Shown one piece after another: positions 25,248-34,021 of a stretch of 36,953 bases of DNA. Under the pieces are notes generated by a model. It did not search any database. It was not told where the DNA came from and saw only the letters and a list, made by a program, of their open reading frames with translations. The DNA is from Lachnospiraceae bacterium (GTDB taxonomy: Bacteria; Bacillota; Clostridia; Lachnospirales; Lachnospiraceae): the NCBI GenBank assembly GCA_024685005.1, contig JAIKWF010000058.1:1-36953 (forward strand). Direction: 5' to 3'. A program made the position numbers and the translations under genes. Within the stretch, counting starts at the first letter, position 1; each line of letters begins with the position of its first letter.

Positions 25248-25565
25248 ATGGAAGCCAAAACAGATACCGAAGTATTGATCAGAGGCAGGATCTATACCTT
25301 AAGCGGATATGAAAGCGAAGAATATCTGCAAAAAGTGGCTCTTTATATCAATAACAAATATGCGGAATATACCAAAAACGAGGCCTTCAGCCATCAGAGT
25401 CTGGATACCCAGTCCGTTTTGCTGGAGCTGAATATCGCGGATGATTATTTCAAAGCGAAAAAACAGATTGCCCTTTTGGAAGAGACCCTGCAGCAAAAAG
25501 AGCAGGAACTTACGGATATGAAGCATGACCTCATCGCGCTGCAGATGCGCACAGAGAGCAAATAA
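25248..25565 (+). CDS. zapA: Cell division protein ZapA
   Basis: ZapA is a small cytoplasmic protein that bundles FtsZ filaments at midcell. The 105 residues show the family pattern: an N-terminal beta-hairpin (EVLIRGRIYTLSGYESEEYLQ), shown as VLIRGRIYTLSG then SEEYLQKVALYIN, and a long C-terminal coiled coil (KKQIALLEETLQQKEQELTD). It starts at ATG 25248 behind AAAAGGGAG. It heads an operon with a U32 protein, a SEDS protein and a class B PBP, which agrees with a role in growth and division. The U32 gene starts 11 bases after its stop. Confidence 0.93.
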   Translation: MEAKTDTEVLIRGRIYTLSGYESEEYLQKVALYINNKYAEYTKNEAFSHQSLDTQSVLLELNIADDYFKAKKQIALLEETLQQKEQELTDMKHDLIALQMRTESK

Positions 25566-25576
25566 GGAAAAAGCCT

Positions 25577-27892
25577 ATGACGGAATTACTTGCGCCCGCC
25601 GGCAATCCGGAATGTCTGAAAGCTGCTTTTTTAGCAGGTGCGGATGCGGTTTATCTTGGCGGGAGAGCCTTTGGCGCAAGAGCCTATGCGGACAATTTTT
25701 CCGATGAAGAGCTCATTTCTGCCATCCGGCTTGCGCATTTATATCACAAAAAAATCTATATCACGGTAAACACTATGCTCAGGGAACAGGAAACAGCCTT
25801 GCTCCCTGATTTTTTGAAGCCCTTTTATGAAGAGGGCGTAGATGGTATCATCGTATCCGATCTGGGTGTGATCCGTCTCTTACACGATTGTTTTCCGGAT
25901 CTTCCCCTACATGCCAGCACACAGATGACCCTCACAGGCCCCCTTGCTCCCGGGCTTTTAAAAGACTATGGCATCAATCGCATCGTTCCTGCCAGAGAAC
26001 TGTCCTTTGAAGAACTTTCGGTTCTGAAAAAAGAAACCGGCATGGAACTGGAAGTGTTTATTCACGGTGCCATGTGCTACGCCTATTCGGGACAATGTCT
26101 CATGTCATCCATGCTGGGGGAGAGAAGCGGAAACAGAGGAAGATGCGCCGGTTGCTGCAGACTTCCTTTTCATACGTTAGCAGACGGAACCCCTCTGCAT
26201 TCGGAAAGCTGCGTATACCAGCTGTCCCTGAAAGACCTTTGCGGTCTGGAAATGGTCGGCCCCCTTATGGACCTGGGAATAGACTCCTTCAAGATCGAAG
26301 GCCGGATGAAGTCCCCGGGATATGTGTATTTTATCACCTCCATGTATCGCAAATACATGGACCGTTTTTATGCAGGCGCAGATCTGACAGTGGAAAAAGA
26401 AGATATGGCCCTGCTGAAAAAGTTCTTTAACAGAGGCGATCTGCAGTCCGGATATTTCAATCGTCACAACGGCAGGGACATGGTACTTTTGGACCGCTCC
26501 GGTTATACGGGAAGCAGGGAAGACCTTACCCAGGAGGATCTTGTTTATCAGCCCTCCGACGCCTTTCCTAAGATCCCGGTGTCAGGCAGCCTGTATTTAT
26601 CCGAAGATGCGCCTATGGAACTGGTCCTTCGCATCAGTACGGAAGATAAAACCTTTGAAGTGACCCACAGCGGAGATCCTGTATTTGCCGCCAAAAATAA
26701 GCCCTTGCTTCTGGAGGAGATCAAAAGTCAGATCAGCAAGACCGGCAATACCCCCTACCGCTTTGATACGCTGTCCGTCTATACAAAAACAAAAGAAGAA
26801 AAAGAATACACTCTCGTAACAGAGGAAGTGCTTCTTCCGCCGTTGTTTACGCCTCTGCGTTCCTTAAACGCCCTTCGGCGCGACGGATTTGAAAAGCTTA
26901 CGGATCAGCTGCTGCGTTCCCAGAAAAGGGAATACAAAAGCTCCGATCTTGCAGATCATAACGATAAAAACCTTGCTGTATTGCAGGGAAAGAGTGAACA
27001 GGCGCCCCCGTCAAAGGGCGGATTTGCCGTAAGCTTGCGTACCATGGAACAACTTAGGGCCTTTCCCGGAAGCCTGCTTGATGACGGAGGCCTGTTATGC
27101 TTATCCTATGATCTGATCCGGGTAAAAGGGTTCCTTCCCGGCATCAGAGAGTGGGCGCAGGAGAATCTTTCCCCGGAGGTAAGGATTTATATCCGGCTGC
27201 CCATTGTTTCCAGGCAGCAGGTGGTAAAAGAATTTGATTCGGTTTTTACAAAGGAACTGACGGATTTTGCCGACGGCGTGATCTGTGCCAATCTGGAAGA
27301 AGTTGCCTGGCTGCAGAAAAAAGATCTGCCCTTGAAGCTGATTTCGGATGCGGGGCTGTATCTGTCTTCACCGGAAACCCTGATCACCCTTCATGAAATG
27401 GGGATCAAGAAGCATGTATTGCCTTACGAGCTTACAAACCGGCAGATCAGTCAGCTTTTGGAAGGCGCCGCAAATGCGGGCCATGATTTTATCCTGCCTG
27501 TTTACGGACATATTCCCGTTATGGTATCCGCCGGATGCCTTCGGAAGACCAATAAAGCCTGCCTCCGGCAGGAAAGCAGCCCCTCCCATAAAGCAAAGGC
27601 CCGGGAATCGCAGATCACGTTGCAGGACCGGATGAAAAAAGAGTTCCCTGTGCTGATACACTGTGACAGGTGTGAAAACACCATTCTGAACACAGTGCCC
27701 CTTTCCCTGCATAAAGAGCAGTCAGTCATCAGCCATATGGGACCTGTTACAAAGCTTTTATCCTTCACCGTGGAAGACGGTGATACGGTTTCATCCATAG
27801 CGGATTATTTTATTGCAAAAGAGTGCACCGGACAGATCCCCCCGGCGCTTCGAAATTTCACGAGAGGACATTTTTTAAAGGGTGTGGAGTAA
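25577..27892 (+). CDS. U32 family protein (RlhA/TrhP-type, DUF3656-like C-terminus)
   Basis: The protein has 771 residues. The N-terminal TIM-barrel-like part begins ELLAPAGNPECLKAAFLAGA, and the U32 signature EVFIHGAMCYAYSGQC is followed by RGRCAGCCRLPF, so a cluster of conserved cysteines is present. The family is named for collagenase-like peptidases, but characterised relatives such as RlhA and TrhP take part in rRNA or tRNA hydroxylation and probably use an Fe-S cluster. An RNA-modification role is therefore likelier than proteolysis (inference). The long C-terminal half matches the larger, DUF3656-bearing members. A second cysteine group, HCDRCENTIL, lies near residue 695. It sits between zapA and a SEDS gene, four bases before the latter's start. 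Confidence 0.92.
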   Translation: MTELLAPAGNPECLKAAFLAGADAVYLGGRAFGARAYADNFSDEELISAIRLAHLYHKKIYITVNTMLREQETALLPDFLKPFYEEGVDGIIVSDLGVIRLLHDCFPDLPLHASTQMTLTGPLAPGLLKDYGINRIVPARELSFEELSVLKKETGMELEVFIHGAMCYAYSGQCLMSSMLGERSGNRGRCAGCCRLPFHTLADGTPLHSESCVYQLSLKDLCGLEMVGPLMDLGIDSFKIEGRMKSPGYVYFITSMYRKYMDRFYAGADLTVEKEDMALLKKFFNRGDLQSGYFNRHNGRDMVLLDRSGYTGSREDLTQEDLVYQPSDAFPKIPVSGSLYLSEDAPMELVLRISTEDKTFEVTHSGDPVFAAKNKPLLLEEIKSQISKTGNTPYRFDTLSVYTKTKEEKEYTLVTEEVLLPPLFTPLRSLNALRRDGFEKLTDQLLRSQKREYKSSDLADHNDKNLAVLQGKSEQAPPSKGGFAVSLRTMEQLRAFPGSLLDDGGLLCLSYDLIRVKGFLPGIREWAQENLSPEVRIYIRLPIVSRQQVVKEFDSVFTKELTDFADGVICANLEEVAWLQKKDLPLKLISDAGLYLSSPETLITLHEMGIKKHVLPYELTNRQISQLLEGAANAGHDFILPVYGHIPVMVSAGCLRKTNKACLRQESSPSHKAKARESQITLQDRMKKEFPVLIHCDRCENTILNTVPLSLHKEQSVISHMGPVTKLLSFTVEDGDTVSSIADYFIAKECTGQIPPALRNFTRGHFLKGVE

Positions 27893-27895
27893 GAA

Positions 27896-29242
27896 ATGGC
27901 TCATGTAATATCCGATCTATCAAAATATGTGATAGCGATCTTTATGGCTGTCTATGCGCTGGAATGCTTTCTTGTGCTCCTTCGGAAGGAAGAAAACGAA
28001 AAAAGCGGCATTTTTATCCGGCAGGTGATCTGTATGTTTATGGTGCATTTCCTTGGATTTGCAGCCATCTGTCTGGAAACGGGTGACCCCAGCTATATCA
28101 TTTTTTACGGTTTTCAGGAGATCCTTTTATTTGCCACCATCGCTTTGTTTCGGGTGGTGTACCCGGAAGCGGACAGGCTGCTGGTCAACAACATGTGTAT
28201 GATGCTGGCCATCAGTTTTGTGGTGCTCACCCGGATCTCTTATGACAAATCCATAAGACAGTTCGGCATTGTGGCCGTTTCCCTGATCATCGGACTCTTT
28301 GTACCGGGACTGATCAAACGGGTGGCACTGGTGCCCTATCTGACCTGGGTCTACGGTGCTTTGGGGGTTGTTGCCCTGACCGTGGTATTTATTCTGGGAA
28401 GCGTCACCAACGGTTCCAATATTTCTTATACCGCAGGCGGTATCACCTTCCAGCCTTCGGAGTTTGTAAAGATCCTGTTTGTATTCTTTATTGCGGGCAT
28501 GATGGCCACGGCAACGGACTTTAAGCAGGTGTTCCTGTCCGCTGTATGCGCCGGACTTCACGTGCTGATCCTGGTGCTTTCCAGAGATCTGGGAAGTGCG
28601 GTGATCTTTTTCGTGGTCTATCTGGGCATGATCTTCATTGCCACCCATAATTATTTTTATCTCTTTGCGGGGCTCATCGCAGGTGCGGGGGCCAGCGTCA
28701 TCGGCTACAGACTCTTTTCCCATGTGAGAGTCCGTGTTACCGCCTGGCTTGACCCCTGGAGAAACATCGACAATGCAGGTTATCAGGTAACCCAGTCCCT
28801 GTTTGCCATCGGAACCGGCGGCTGGTTTGGTATGGGGGTTTATCAGGGCAATCCTTCCTCCATTCCCTATGTGGAAAAAGATTCCGTCTTCTCAGCAGTT
28901 GCCGAGGAAATGGGTGTTCTCTTTGCTATCTTTATGATCCTTGTCTGCCTGTCCAGCTTTCTCGTATGCATGAAACTGGCAGCCAGACTGGAAGAGGCAT
29001 TTTACAGATATGTGGCGGTAGGTCTGGGCATCACCTACATTTTTCAGGTGTTCCTCACCATCGGCGGCGGCACCAGACTGATCCCTCTGACAGGCGTTAC
29101 CCTGCCGCTGGTCAGCTACGGCGGTTCCAGCGTTCTTTCCACCATCCTTTTGTTCTCCACCATTCAGGGCCTGTGCGGCATCAGACGCCAGGAACGGGAT
29201 TATTACGAGGATGATGCGTATGATTATGAGGAAGAAGAGTAG
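27896..29242 (+). CDS. SEDS peptidoglycan glycosyltransferase (FtsW/RodA/SpoVE family)
   Basis: An integral membrane protein of 448 residues with ten or more hydrophobic helices. SEDS landmarks are present: LSRDLGSAVIFFVVYLG with the essential aspartate at D231, the loop WLDPWRNIDNAGYQVTQSL followed by FAIGTGGWFGMGV, and the C-terminal PLTGVTLPLVSYGGSSVL. These proteins polymerise lipid II and work with a class B PBP, which is encoded eight bases downstream. The acidic tail (YYEDDAYDYEEEE) is cytoplasmic. Which of elongation, division or spore cortex synthesis it serves cannot be told from sequence alone, but linkage to zapA favours growth or division. Confidence 0.96.
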   Translation: MAHVISDLSKYVIAIFMAVYALECFLVLLRKEENEKSGIFIRQVICMFMVHFLGFAAICLETGDPSYIIFYGFQEILLFATIALFRVVYPEADRLLVNNMCMMLAISFVVLTRISYDKSIRQFGIVAVSLIIGLFVPGLIKRVALVPYLTWVYGALGVVALTVVFILGSVTNGSNISYTAGGITFQPSEFVKILFVFFIAGMMATATDFKQVFLSAVCAGLHVLILVLSRDLGSAVIFFVVYLGMIFIATHNYFYLFAGLIAGAGASVIGYRLFSHVRVRVTAWLDPWRNIDNAGYQVTQSLFAIGTGGWFGMGVYQGNPSSIPYVEKDSVFSAVAEEMGVLFAIFMILVCLSSFLVCMKLAARLEEAFYRYVAVGLGITYIFQVFLTIGGGTRLIPLTGVTLPLVSYGGSSVLSTILLFSTIQGLCGIRRQERDYYEDDAYDYEEEE

Positions 29243-29250
29243 GTTTCAGC

Positions 29251-30744
29251 ATGAAAAAGACAGGCAGTAAAGACAACAAAAAAACGAAACAGGTCCCCCA
29301 GCCTCTGAAAGTCAGAAAGCTGGAGATCATTCTGGTTTCTCTGTTTTTTACCGTTCTGACCTTTGCCCTCATCGGGAATCTTGTGGTCTATATGAAGCGG
29401 GACAGCCAGGAAGCCATCAATAATGATTACAATCCCAGACAGGAACTTCTGGCCAACCAGAATATCCGGGGTAAGATCCTCAGCAGCAGCGGAGATGTTC
29501 TGGCCCGCACCAGAGTAGAGGAAAACGGAGAAGAGGTCAGAGAGTACCCTTATGAGAACCTCTTTGCCCATGTTGTGGGATATTCCACCAGAGGAAAAAC
29601 GGGAATCGAGGATTCGGAAAACATGAACATGATCTTTTCCCATGACTCTCTGGGAAACAAGATCCAAAACGAACTTTCCGAAACCAAAAATTTCGGTGAT
29701 AACATCGTGACTACCCTGGATGTGGATCTGCAGAAGATCTCCTATGAAGCGCTGGGAGTCTATTCCGGTGCGGTCATCGTATCGGAGCCTTCCACGGGAA
29801 AGATCCTGGCCATGGTCTCCAAGCCCGACTATGACCCCAACAAGATCCCGGAAATGTGGGAAGATCTGCTCCACGACGATGAATCCAGTATTCTGTTAAA
29901 CCGTGCCACCCAGGGATTATATCCTCCGGGAAGTACCTTCAAGATCGTAACGGCCCTGGAATACTACAGAGAGCACGCAGGTGATGTTTCCGGTTATAAG
30001 TTCAGCTGCAACGGCAAATATACCCAGGACGGCAATACCATAAAGTGCTTCCACGGTACCAAGCACGGCGCTGTGAACTTCAAAAAGAGCTTCGCCAAGT
30101 CCTGTAATTCCTCTTTTGCCAATATGGGAAAAGATCTGGATATTTCCTCCTGGCAGAAGACATGTGACGGTCTGCTCTTCGGAAGAGAGCTTAAGACCCA
30201 GATCCCTTACAAAAAATCCCAGATGCCCCTTTCCGAACAGGACAATCTGGAAGAAAAACTGCAGACAGCCATCGGACAGGGCCATACTCTGGTAACGCCT
30301 CTGGAAATGAACATGATCACCTGCGCCATCGCCAATCAGGGAAAATGCATGACCCCTTATGTGGTTGACCGGATCGAAAACGCCAAAGGGGATGTGGTAA
30401 AACGCTATCAGCCCAAGGAAGAAGCGGTGATGATGACGCCGGAAGAAGCATCTTTCTTAAACGAGATGATGCAGTCAGTAGTTACGGAAGGAACGGCTAC
30501 AAAGCTTCTGAATGACAGCTATACCGCGGCAGGCAAGACCGGTTCTGCCGAATTTTCCTCCAGCAAAGACGATTCCCATGCCTGGTTTACCGGCTTTGCA
30601 CCGGCAGAAGACCCCAAGGTCTGTGTGACCATTATCGTAGAAAGTGCCGGATCCGGCGGTGAATATGCGGTTCCCATTGCAAAGAGAATTTTGGATACCT
30701 GCTATTTACGCAGCCAAATGTCAAATTTCGAAGACAACAAGTAA
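29251..30744 (+). CDS. Class B penicillin-binding protein (PbpA-like transpeptidase)
   Basis: This 497-residue transpeptidase crosslinks peptidoglycan outside the membrane. A basic N-terminus is followed by one membrane helix near 27-47 (IILVSLFFTVLTFALIGNLV). The penicillin-binding motifs are in order: STFK at 228-231 with the active-site serine S228, SCN at 284-286, and KTG at 429-431. It is shorter than PBP2 or FtsI proteins and resembles the PbpA group that is often next to a SEDS gene. It starts at ATG 29251, eight bases after the SEDS stop, with only a weak AGTAGG site, so translation may be coupled. It is last in the operon; no clear hairpin terminator follows. Confidence 0.96.
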   Translation: MKKTGSKDNKKTKQVPQPLKVRKLEIILVSLFFTVLTFALIGNLVVYMKRDSQEAINNDYNPRQELLANQNIRGKILSSSGDVLARTRVEENGEEVREYPYENLFAHVVGYSTRGKTGIEDSENMNMIFSHDSLGNKIQNELSETKNFGDNIVTTLDVDLQKISYEALGVYSGAVIVSEPSTGKILAMVSKPDYDPNKIPEMWEDLLHDDESSILLNRATQGLYPPGSTFKIVTALEYYREHAGDVSGYKFSCNGKYTQDGNTIKCFHGTKHGAVNFKKSFAKSCNSSFANMGKDLDISSWQKTCDGLLFGRELKTQIPYKKSQMPLSEQDNLEEKLQTAIGQGHTLVTPLEMNMITCAIANQGKCMTPYVVDRIENAKGDVVKRYQPKEEAVMMTPEEASFLNEMMQSVVTEGTATKLLNDSYTAAGKTGSAEFSSSKDDSHAWFTGFAPAEDPKVCVTIIVESAGSGGEYAVPIAKRILDTCYLRSQMSNFEDNK

Positions 30745-30751
30745 AAAGAAC

Positions 30752-30780
30752 TGTTTTTTTATCCTTTTTTGTTATATAAT
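30752..30780 (+). promoter_or_regulatory. Promoter of the CheX/CheY-like pair
   Basis: TATAAT (30775-30780) is a perfect -10. At 17 bases spacing the -35 is TGTTTT (30752-30757), a weak match. Transcription would start near 30787, just upstream of AAAGGAGG at about 30806-30813. Confidence 0.6.
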
Positions 30781-30818
30781 CATAGTAGTTGTGAATTACA
30801 ACGAAAAGGAGGGTTACT

Positions 30819-31721
30819 ATGTTCGATCAGGTTTTTGGCAATTATCTGGTGAACACCGGATATCTTTCCGAGGAAGAGTTTAAAGATGTTCTGGCTGACA
30901 AAGATAAGGCAAGGGTAAAACTCGGCGTTATCGCGGTTACCGAAAAGCTCATGTCCAGCGAACAGGCTGATGAAGTAAACAGGCTTCAGGCCATGATGGA
31001 CAAACGCTTTGGTGATATTGCCATTGAAAAAGGCTATCTGACCGACGATCAGGTGGGACGACTTTTGAAAAAGCAGGGGAACAGCTATATGATCTTTGTG
31101 CAGACTCTGCTGGACAAAAACCTGATGTCTTTGGACGAGGTGGACACCATGCTCAAGCATTTCCAGAGCGTTGAAGGATTTTCCGACAGCGAAATGGATG
31201 ATCTGGTGAGCGGTGACGTGGACAGGACCATTGCCCTGTATCTGCCTGACAGCGACGAACTGGGAACCAAACACTGCGGCATTGCGATCCGTACATTCCT
31301 GCGACTGATCGATTCGGAGGCCTATGTATCCAAAGCCCATGCTGTCAGCGAAGTAAAAGTAGACAATTTTGCCTTCCAGACGCTGGTGGGGAACCCGAAG
31401 ATCCATGCGGGATTCGCCGGCGAGGACAAGGCCCTTTTGAATATTGCCGGACCTTTCGGTGAAGAAGATTTCGAAACGGTAGATCTGGACGCACTGGATG
31501 CGGTAGGAGAGTTTATTAACTGTATCAACGGTATGTTTGCTTCCGATGTGAGCAACAACGGCATTGATGTTGATATGATGCCGCCGGAGTTTCATGAGAC
31601 TCCCTGCAGGATCAGCGGCGATAAGTTGATCATTTTCCCGATCCACAGTAAAGAACAGACGATTTATTTTCTGCTTTCCATCGATTCCGACTGGAAGGTT
31701 GAAGATTTGGCGGAGGAATAA
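30819..31721 (+). CDS. CheX-like phosphatase domain protein
   Basis: The protein has 300 residues. The last 130 or so resemble CheX/CheC-type phosphatases: AVGEFINCINGMFASDV carries the catalytic-type pair E231 and N234 (ExxN). The N-terminal 150 residues are helical and contain two similar segments, NYLVNTGYLSEEEFKDVL and DIAIEKGYLTDDQVGRLL, a pattern like the N-terminal domain of type II secretion/MshE ATPases. It starts at ATG 30819 behind GGAGG. It is followed after three bases by a CheY-like receiver, so it probably dephosphorylates that partner (inference). No other chemotaxis genes are in the window. Confidence 0.8.
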   Translation: MFDQVFGNYLVNTGYLSEEEFKDVLADKDKARVKLGVIAVTEKLMSSEQADEVNRLQAMMDKRFGDIAIEKGYLTDDQVGRLLKKQGNSYMIFVQTLLDKNLMSLDEVDTMLKHFQSVEGFSDSEMDDLVSGDVDRTIALYLPDSDELGTKHCGIAIRTFLRLIDSEAYVSKAHAVSEVKVDNFAFQTLVGNPKIHAGFAGEDKALLNIAGPFGEEDFETVDLDALDAVGEFINCINGMFASDVSNNGIDVDMMPPEFHETPCRISGDKLIIFPIHSKEQTIYFLLSIDSDWKVEDLAEE

Positions 31722-31724
31722 AAA

Positions 31725-32087
31725 ATGGCAAAAGTGTTAATGGTGGATGATTCCAGAACATCGAGAAAACTTCTTCGCTCCATTTTAACGGAGGGCGGAC
31801 ATGAAATCGTAGGCGAAGCAGCCAACGGTCAGGAAGGAGTACAGCAGTTTCAGGCATTAAAGCCGGAGCTTGTTACCATGGATATTACCATGCCCGTTCT
31901 TGATGGTATTGAAGCGTTGAAGATGATCAAGGCCTTAGACGGCAATTCCAAAGTGGTAATGGTCACCGCTGCAGGACAGAAAAACAAGGTTCTTGAGTGC
32001 ATCAAATCCGGTGCAAACGAATTTATCACAAAACCTTTTGACAGTCAGGAAATCCTTTCCGCGATTGCAAAGGTGATGGAAAGTTAG
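31725..32087 (+). CDS. CheY-like single-domain response regulator
   Basis: This 120-residue protein is a lone receiver domain: acidic pair MVDDSRTSRK at 7-16, phospho-acceptor D53 in TMDITMPVLDG, the threonine of MVTAAGQ, and K103 in FITKPFDS. There is no output domain, so signalling must be through protein contacts, as for CheY with the flagellar switch. The start is ATG 31725 with GAGGAATAA upstream. It is coupled to the CheX-like gene, and the Nudix gene begins seven bases later. Confidence 0.95.
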   Translation: MAKVLMVDDSRTSRKLLRSILTEGGHEIVGEAANGQEGVQQFQALKPELVTMDITMPVLDGIEALKMIKALDGNSKVVMVTAAGQKNKVLECIKSGANEFITKPFDSQEILSAIAKVMES

Positions 32088-32094
32088 GATAAAA

Positions 32095-32547
32095 ATGATT
32101 GAAGCGACCAGTTGCGGCGGCGTGGTGATCTTTCGCGGGAAGATCCTGCTGCTGTACAAAAACATTCGAAATAAATATGAAGGATGGGTCCTGCCGAAAG
32201 GCACTGTGGAAGAAGGCGAAGATTATAAGGACACAGCTTTGAGAGAGGTGTATGAAGAGGGCGGCGCCAAAGCCGTGATCATGAAATACATCGGCGACAG
32301 TTCTTACAGTTTTACCGTTCCGGACAACACGGTGAACAAAACCGTCCATTGGTATCTGATGATGTCGGACTGCTATTACAGCAAACCCCAGCGGGAGGAG
32401 TTCTTTATGGATTCGGGCTATTACAAATACCACGAAGCCTATCATCTCCTGAAATTTGCCAACGAGAAGCAGATCCTGGATCAGGCCTATTCCCAGTATC
32501 TTGATATGAAGCATAACAATCTCTGGGGATCCAAGAAATACTACTAA
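32095..32547 (+). CDS. Nudix hydrolase
   Basis: The 150-residue protein contains a complete Nudix box at about 36-58: GTVEEGE, then seven residues, then REVYEEGGA, the GX5EX7REUXEEXGU pattern that binds the metal and the substrate pyrophosphate. The core strand before it (WVLPKG) also fits. Substrate cannot be predicted; relatives hydrolyse dinucleoside polyphosphates, modified NTPs or NDP-sugars. It begins seven bases after the CheY-like gene with no strong ribosome binding site (GTTAGGA just upstream), so it is probably cotranscribed. Confidence 0.93.
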   Translation: MIEATSCGGVVIFRGKILLLYKNIRNKYEGWVLPKGTVEEGEDYKDTALREVYEEGGAKAVIMKYIGDSSYSFTVPDNTVNKTVHWYLMMSDCYYSKPQREEFFMDSGYYKYHEAYHLLKFANEKQILDQAYSQYLDMKHNNLWGSKKYY

Positions 32548-32612
32548 ACATATGACTTCGCTATCCGGTCGGGCAGGGGTGTATCTTCTGCTCGATCATC
32601 AGGTTAACAGGC

Positions 32613-32945
32613 ATGTATATATTCAGGCAATTATTCACGGATGAAGAAACCGAAAAGCAAAAAAAGAAGATCCTTCGCAGATTGTGGATGAATATTGGGC
32701 AGCTGGATATTTACCTGATCTTTTTAAACAGAGGACCGGATCAGTTCGACATCGTCCACACGGGAATATTAAAGCAAAAACGCTTTCCCAAAGACGATCT
32801 GTATCTTCTCGGCATAGCCAAAGGATGGGAGAGCGCCGCACAGCTGTCGGCCACCATCTATCAATACTTTCGGGAAAAATATCAGAAAACGGAATTTAAA
32901 GAAGAATTGGAAGCGGAAAAAGAGAAGCTGTTTCGGAGATTTTGA
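32613..32945 (+). CDS. Small conserved-looking protein of unknown function
   Basis: Not recognised. The product has 110 residues, is soluble, and is rich in Lys, Glu and aromatic residues, with a central segment NIGQLDIYLIFLNRGPDQFD and charged helices at both ends. The start at ATG 32613 has only a weak AACAGG upstream; an internal ATG at codon 26 is an alternative with no better site. It lies 65 bases after the Nudix gene and its stop codon is six bases before the likely start of the DUF2953 gene, which suggests cotranscription with the DUF2953/gerW pair. That tight packing, and codon use like its neighbours', are the main reasons to accept it as a gene. Confidence 0.65.
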   Translation: MYIFRQLFTDEETEKQKKKILRRLWMNIGQLDIYLIFLNRGPDQFDIVHTGILKQKRFPKDDLYLLGIAKGWESAAQLSATIYQYFREKYQKTEFKEELEAEKEKLFRRF

Positions 32946-32950
32946 GAAGT

Positions 32951-34003
32951 ATGGCGCAACTGCTGTTTGGCTTAAAAATCATAGGGATCGAGGTCCTTTG
33001 CCTGATCCTTCTCATATTGCTTCTGGGCTTGCTTTTGTTGTTTGCTCCTTTTAAGTACAGGATCGATGCATCCTATCAGGATAACAAACCTGATGTGAAG
33101 GCCAAAGTCCGATTTTTATTTCCTCTTGTATGGGTCACTTTTTTCTTAAGCGATACCCTGGCAGAAGAGGGCAAACACATGGGAATGAAAGGCGGCGTAT
33201 ACGTCCTGGGTATTCGTGTGAAAAACCTCTTCCCCACAGAAGCCGAAAAGGAAAAAGCCCGGGCGAAGAAAAAAAGAAAGCAGGAAAAAGAAGAACGTAA
33301 GAAACGGAAAAAGAAAGGCAAGAGCACAGGCTCAGCGCTTCAGACTACGGATTTCACAGCCGGGAGTGATCTTTCGGGCTACGGATCTGTGGATGACCTT
33401 TTTCAGGATACCGGCGCTGATCTGACGGAAATCGAAGCAGACGAAAAGGCAGAAGAAAAAGGGTTCTTCGAGAAGCTTTCGGAGTTTTTCCATAAGCTTC
33501 CGGATGTGGTGCGAAAGATTCTGGAAAAAGCAGCCGCGCTGATCCGCTTTATCTGCTCTATTCCTGAGAAAACAGAAGAAGCAGCGCAGACTATTCGAGA
33601 GAAATTTGAGTCCTGTCAAAAAGCTTACCGCAGGACCATGGTACTCCTTGAGCGGGATTATACCAAATCCGCCATCGAAAAGATCAAAAAAGCCGCAGGA
33701 AAGCTCCTCCGGGCGCTTTGCCCAAAGAAAGGGGAAGTAGTTGTCGGTGCAGGCTTTGATGATATTGCAACCACGGGACAGATCGCAGGCTATTACGGTA
33801 TGCTCATCGGCATGTTTTACCCCTTCATCGGTAAACGCATTGTCATGGTACCGGATTTTACGAAAAAGCGGCTGGAGGTCACCGGATATGTACAGGGAAA
33901 CATCCGGCTTTGCAGCTTTTTAAGAGCTTTGTGGCTGTACTTTTTTGACAAAGATATCAAGCGGCTGAAAAGTGCCGCACGCAAAATAAAAGAGGATCTG
34001 TAA
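32951..34003 (+). CDS. DUF2953 membrane protein (YtfI-like)
   Basis: One strong N-terminal membrane helix (LCLILLILLLGLLLLFAPF) is followed by a beta-type region, a highly basic coiled stretch (about 100-120) and acidic helices. The C-terminal DUF2953 core is marked by GFDDIATTGQIAGYYGMLIG and GKRIVMVPDFTKKRLEVTG. I place the start at ATG 32951 (350 aa), 12 bases from a GGAG; a TTG at 32942 would be only three bases from it. B. subtilis ytfI, a DUF2953 gene, lies directly upstream of ytfJ/gerW, and the same pair is seen here. Its molecular role is unknown; an envelope or spore-membrane link is inferred. Confidence 0.85.
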   Translation: MAQLLFGLKIIGIEVLCLILLILLLGLLLLFAPFKYRIDASYQDNKPDVKAKVRFLFPLVWVTFFLSDTLAEEGKHMGMKGGVYVLGIRVKNLFPTEAEKEKARAKKKRKQEKEERKKRKKKGKSTGSALQTTDFTAGSDLSGYGSVDDLFQDTGADLTEIEADEKAEEKGFFEKLSEFFHKLPDVVRKILEKAAALIRFICSIPEKTEEAAQTIREKFESCQKAYRRTMVLLERDYTKSAIEKIKKAAGKLLRALCPKKGEVVVGAGFDDIATTGQIAGYYGMLIGMFYPFIGKRIVMVPDFTKKRLEVTGYVQGNIRLCSFLRALWLYFFDKDIKRLKSAARKIKEDL

Positions 34004-34021
34004 AAAGAACGGAGGTATCTG

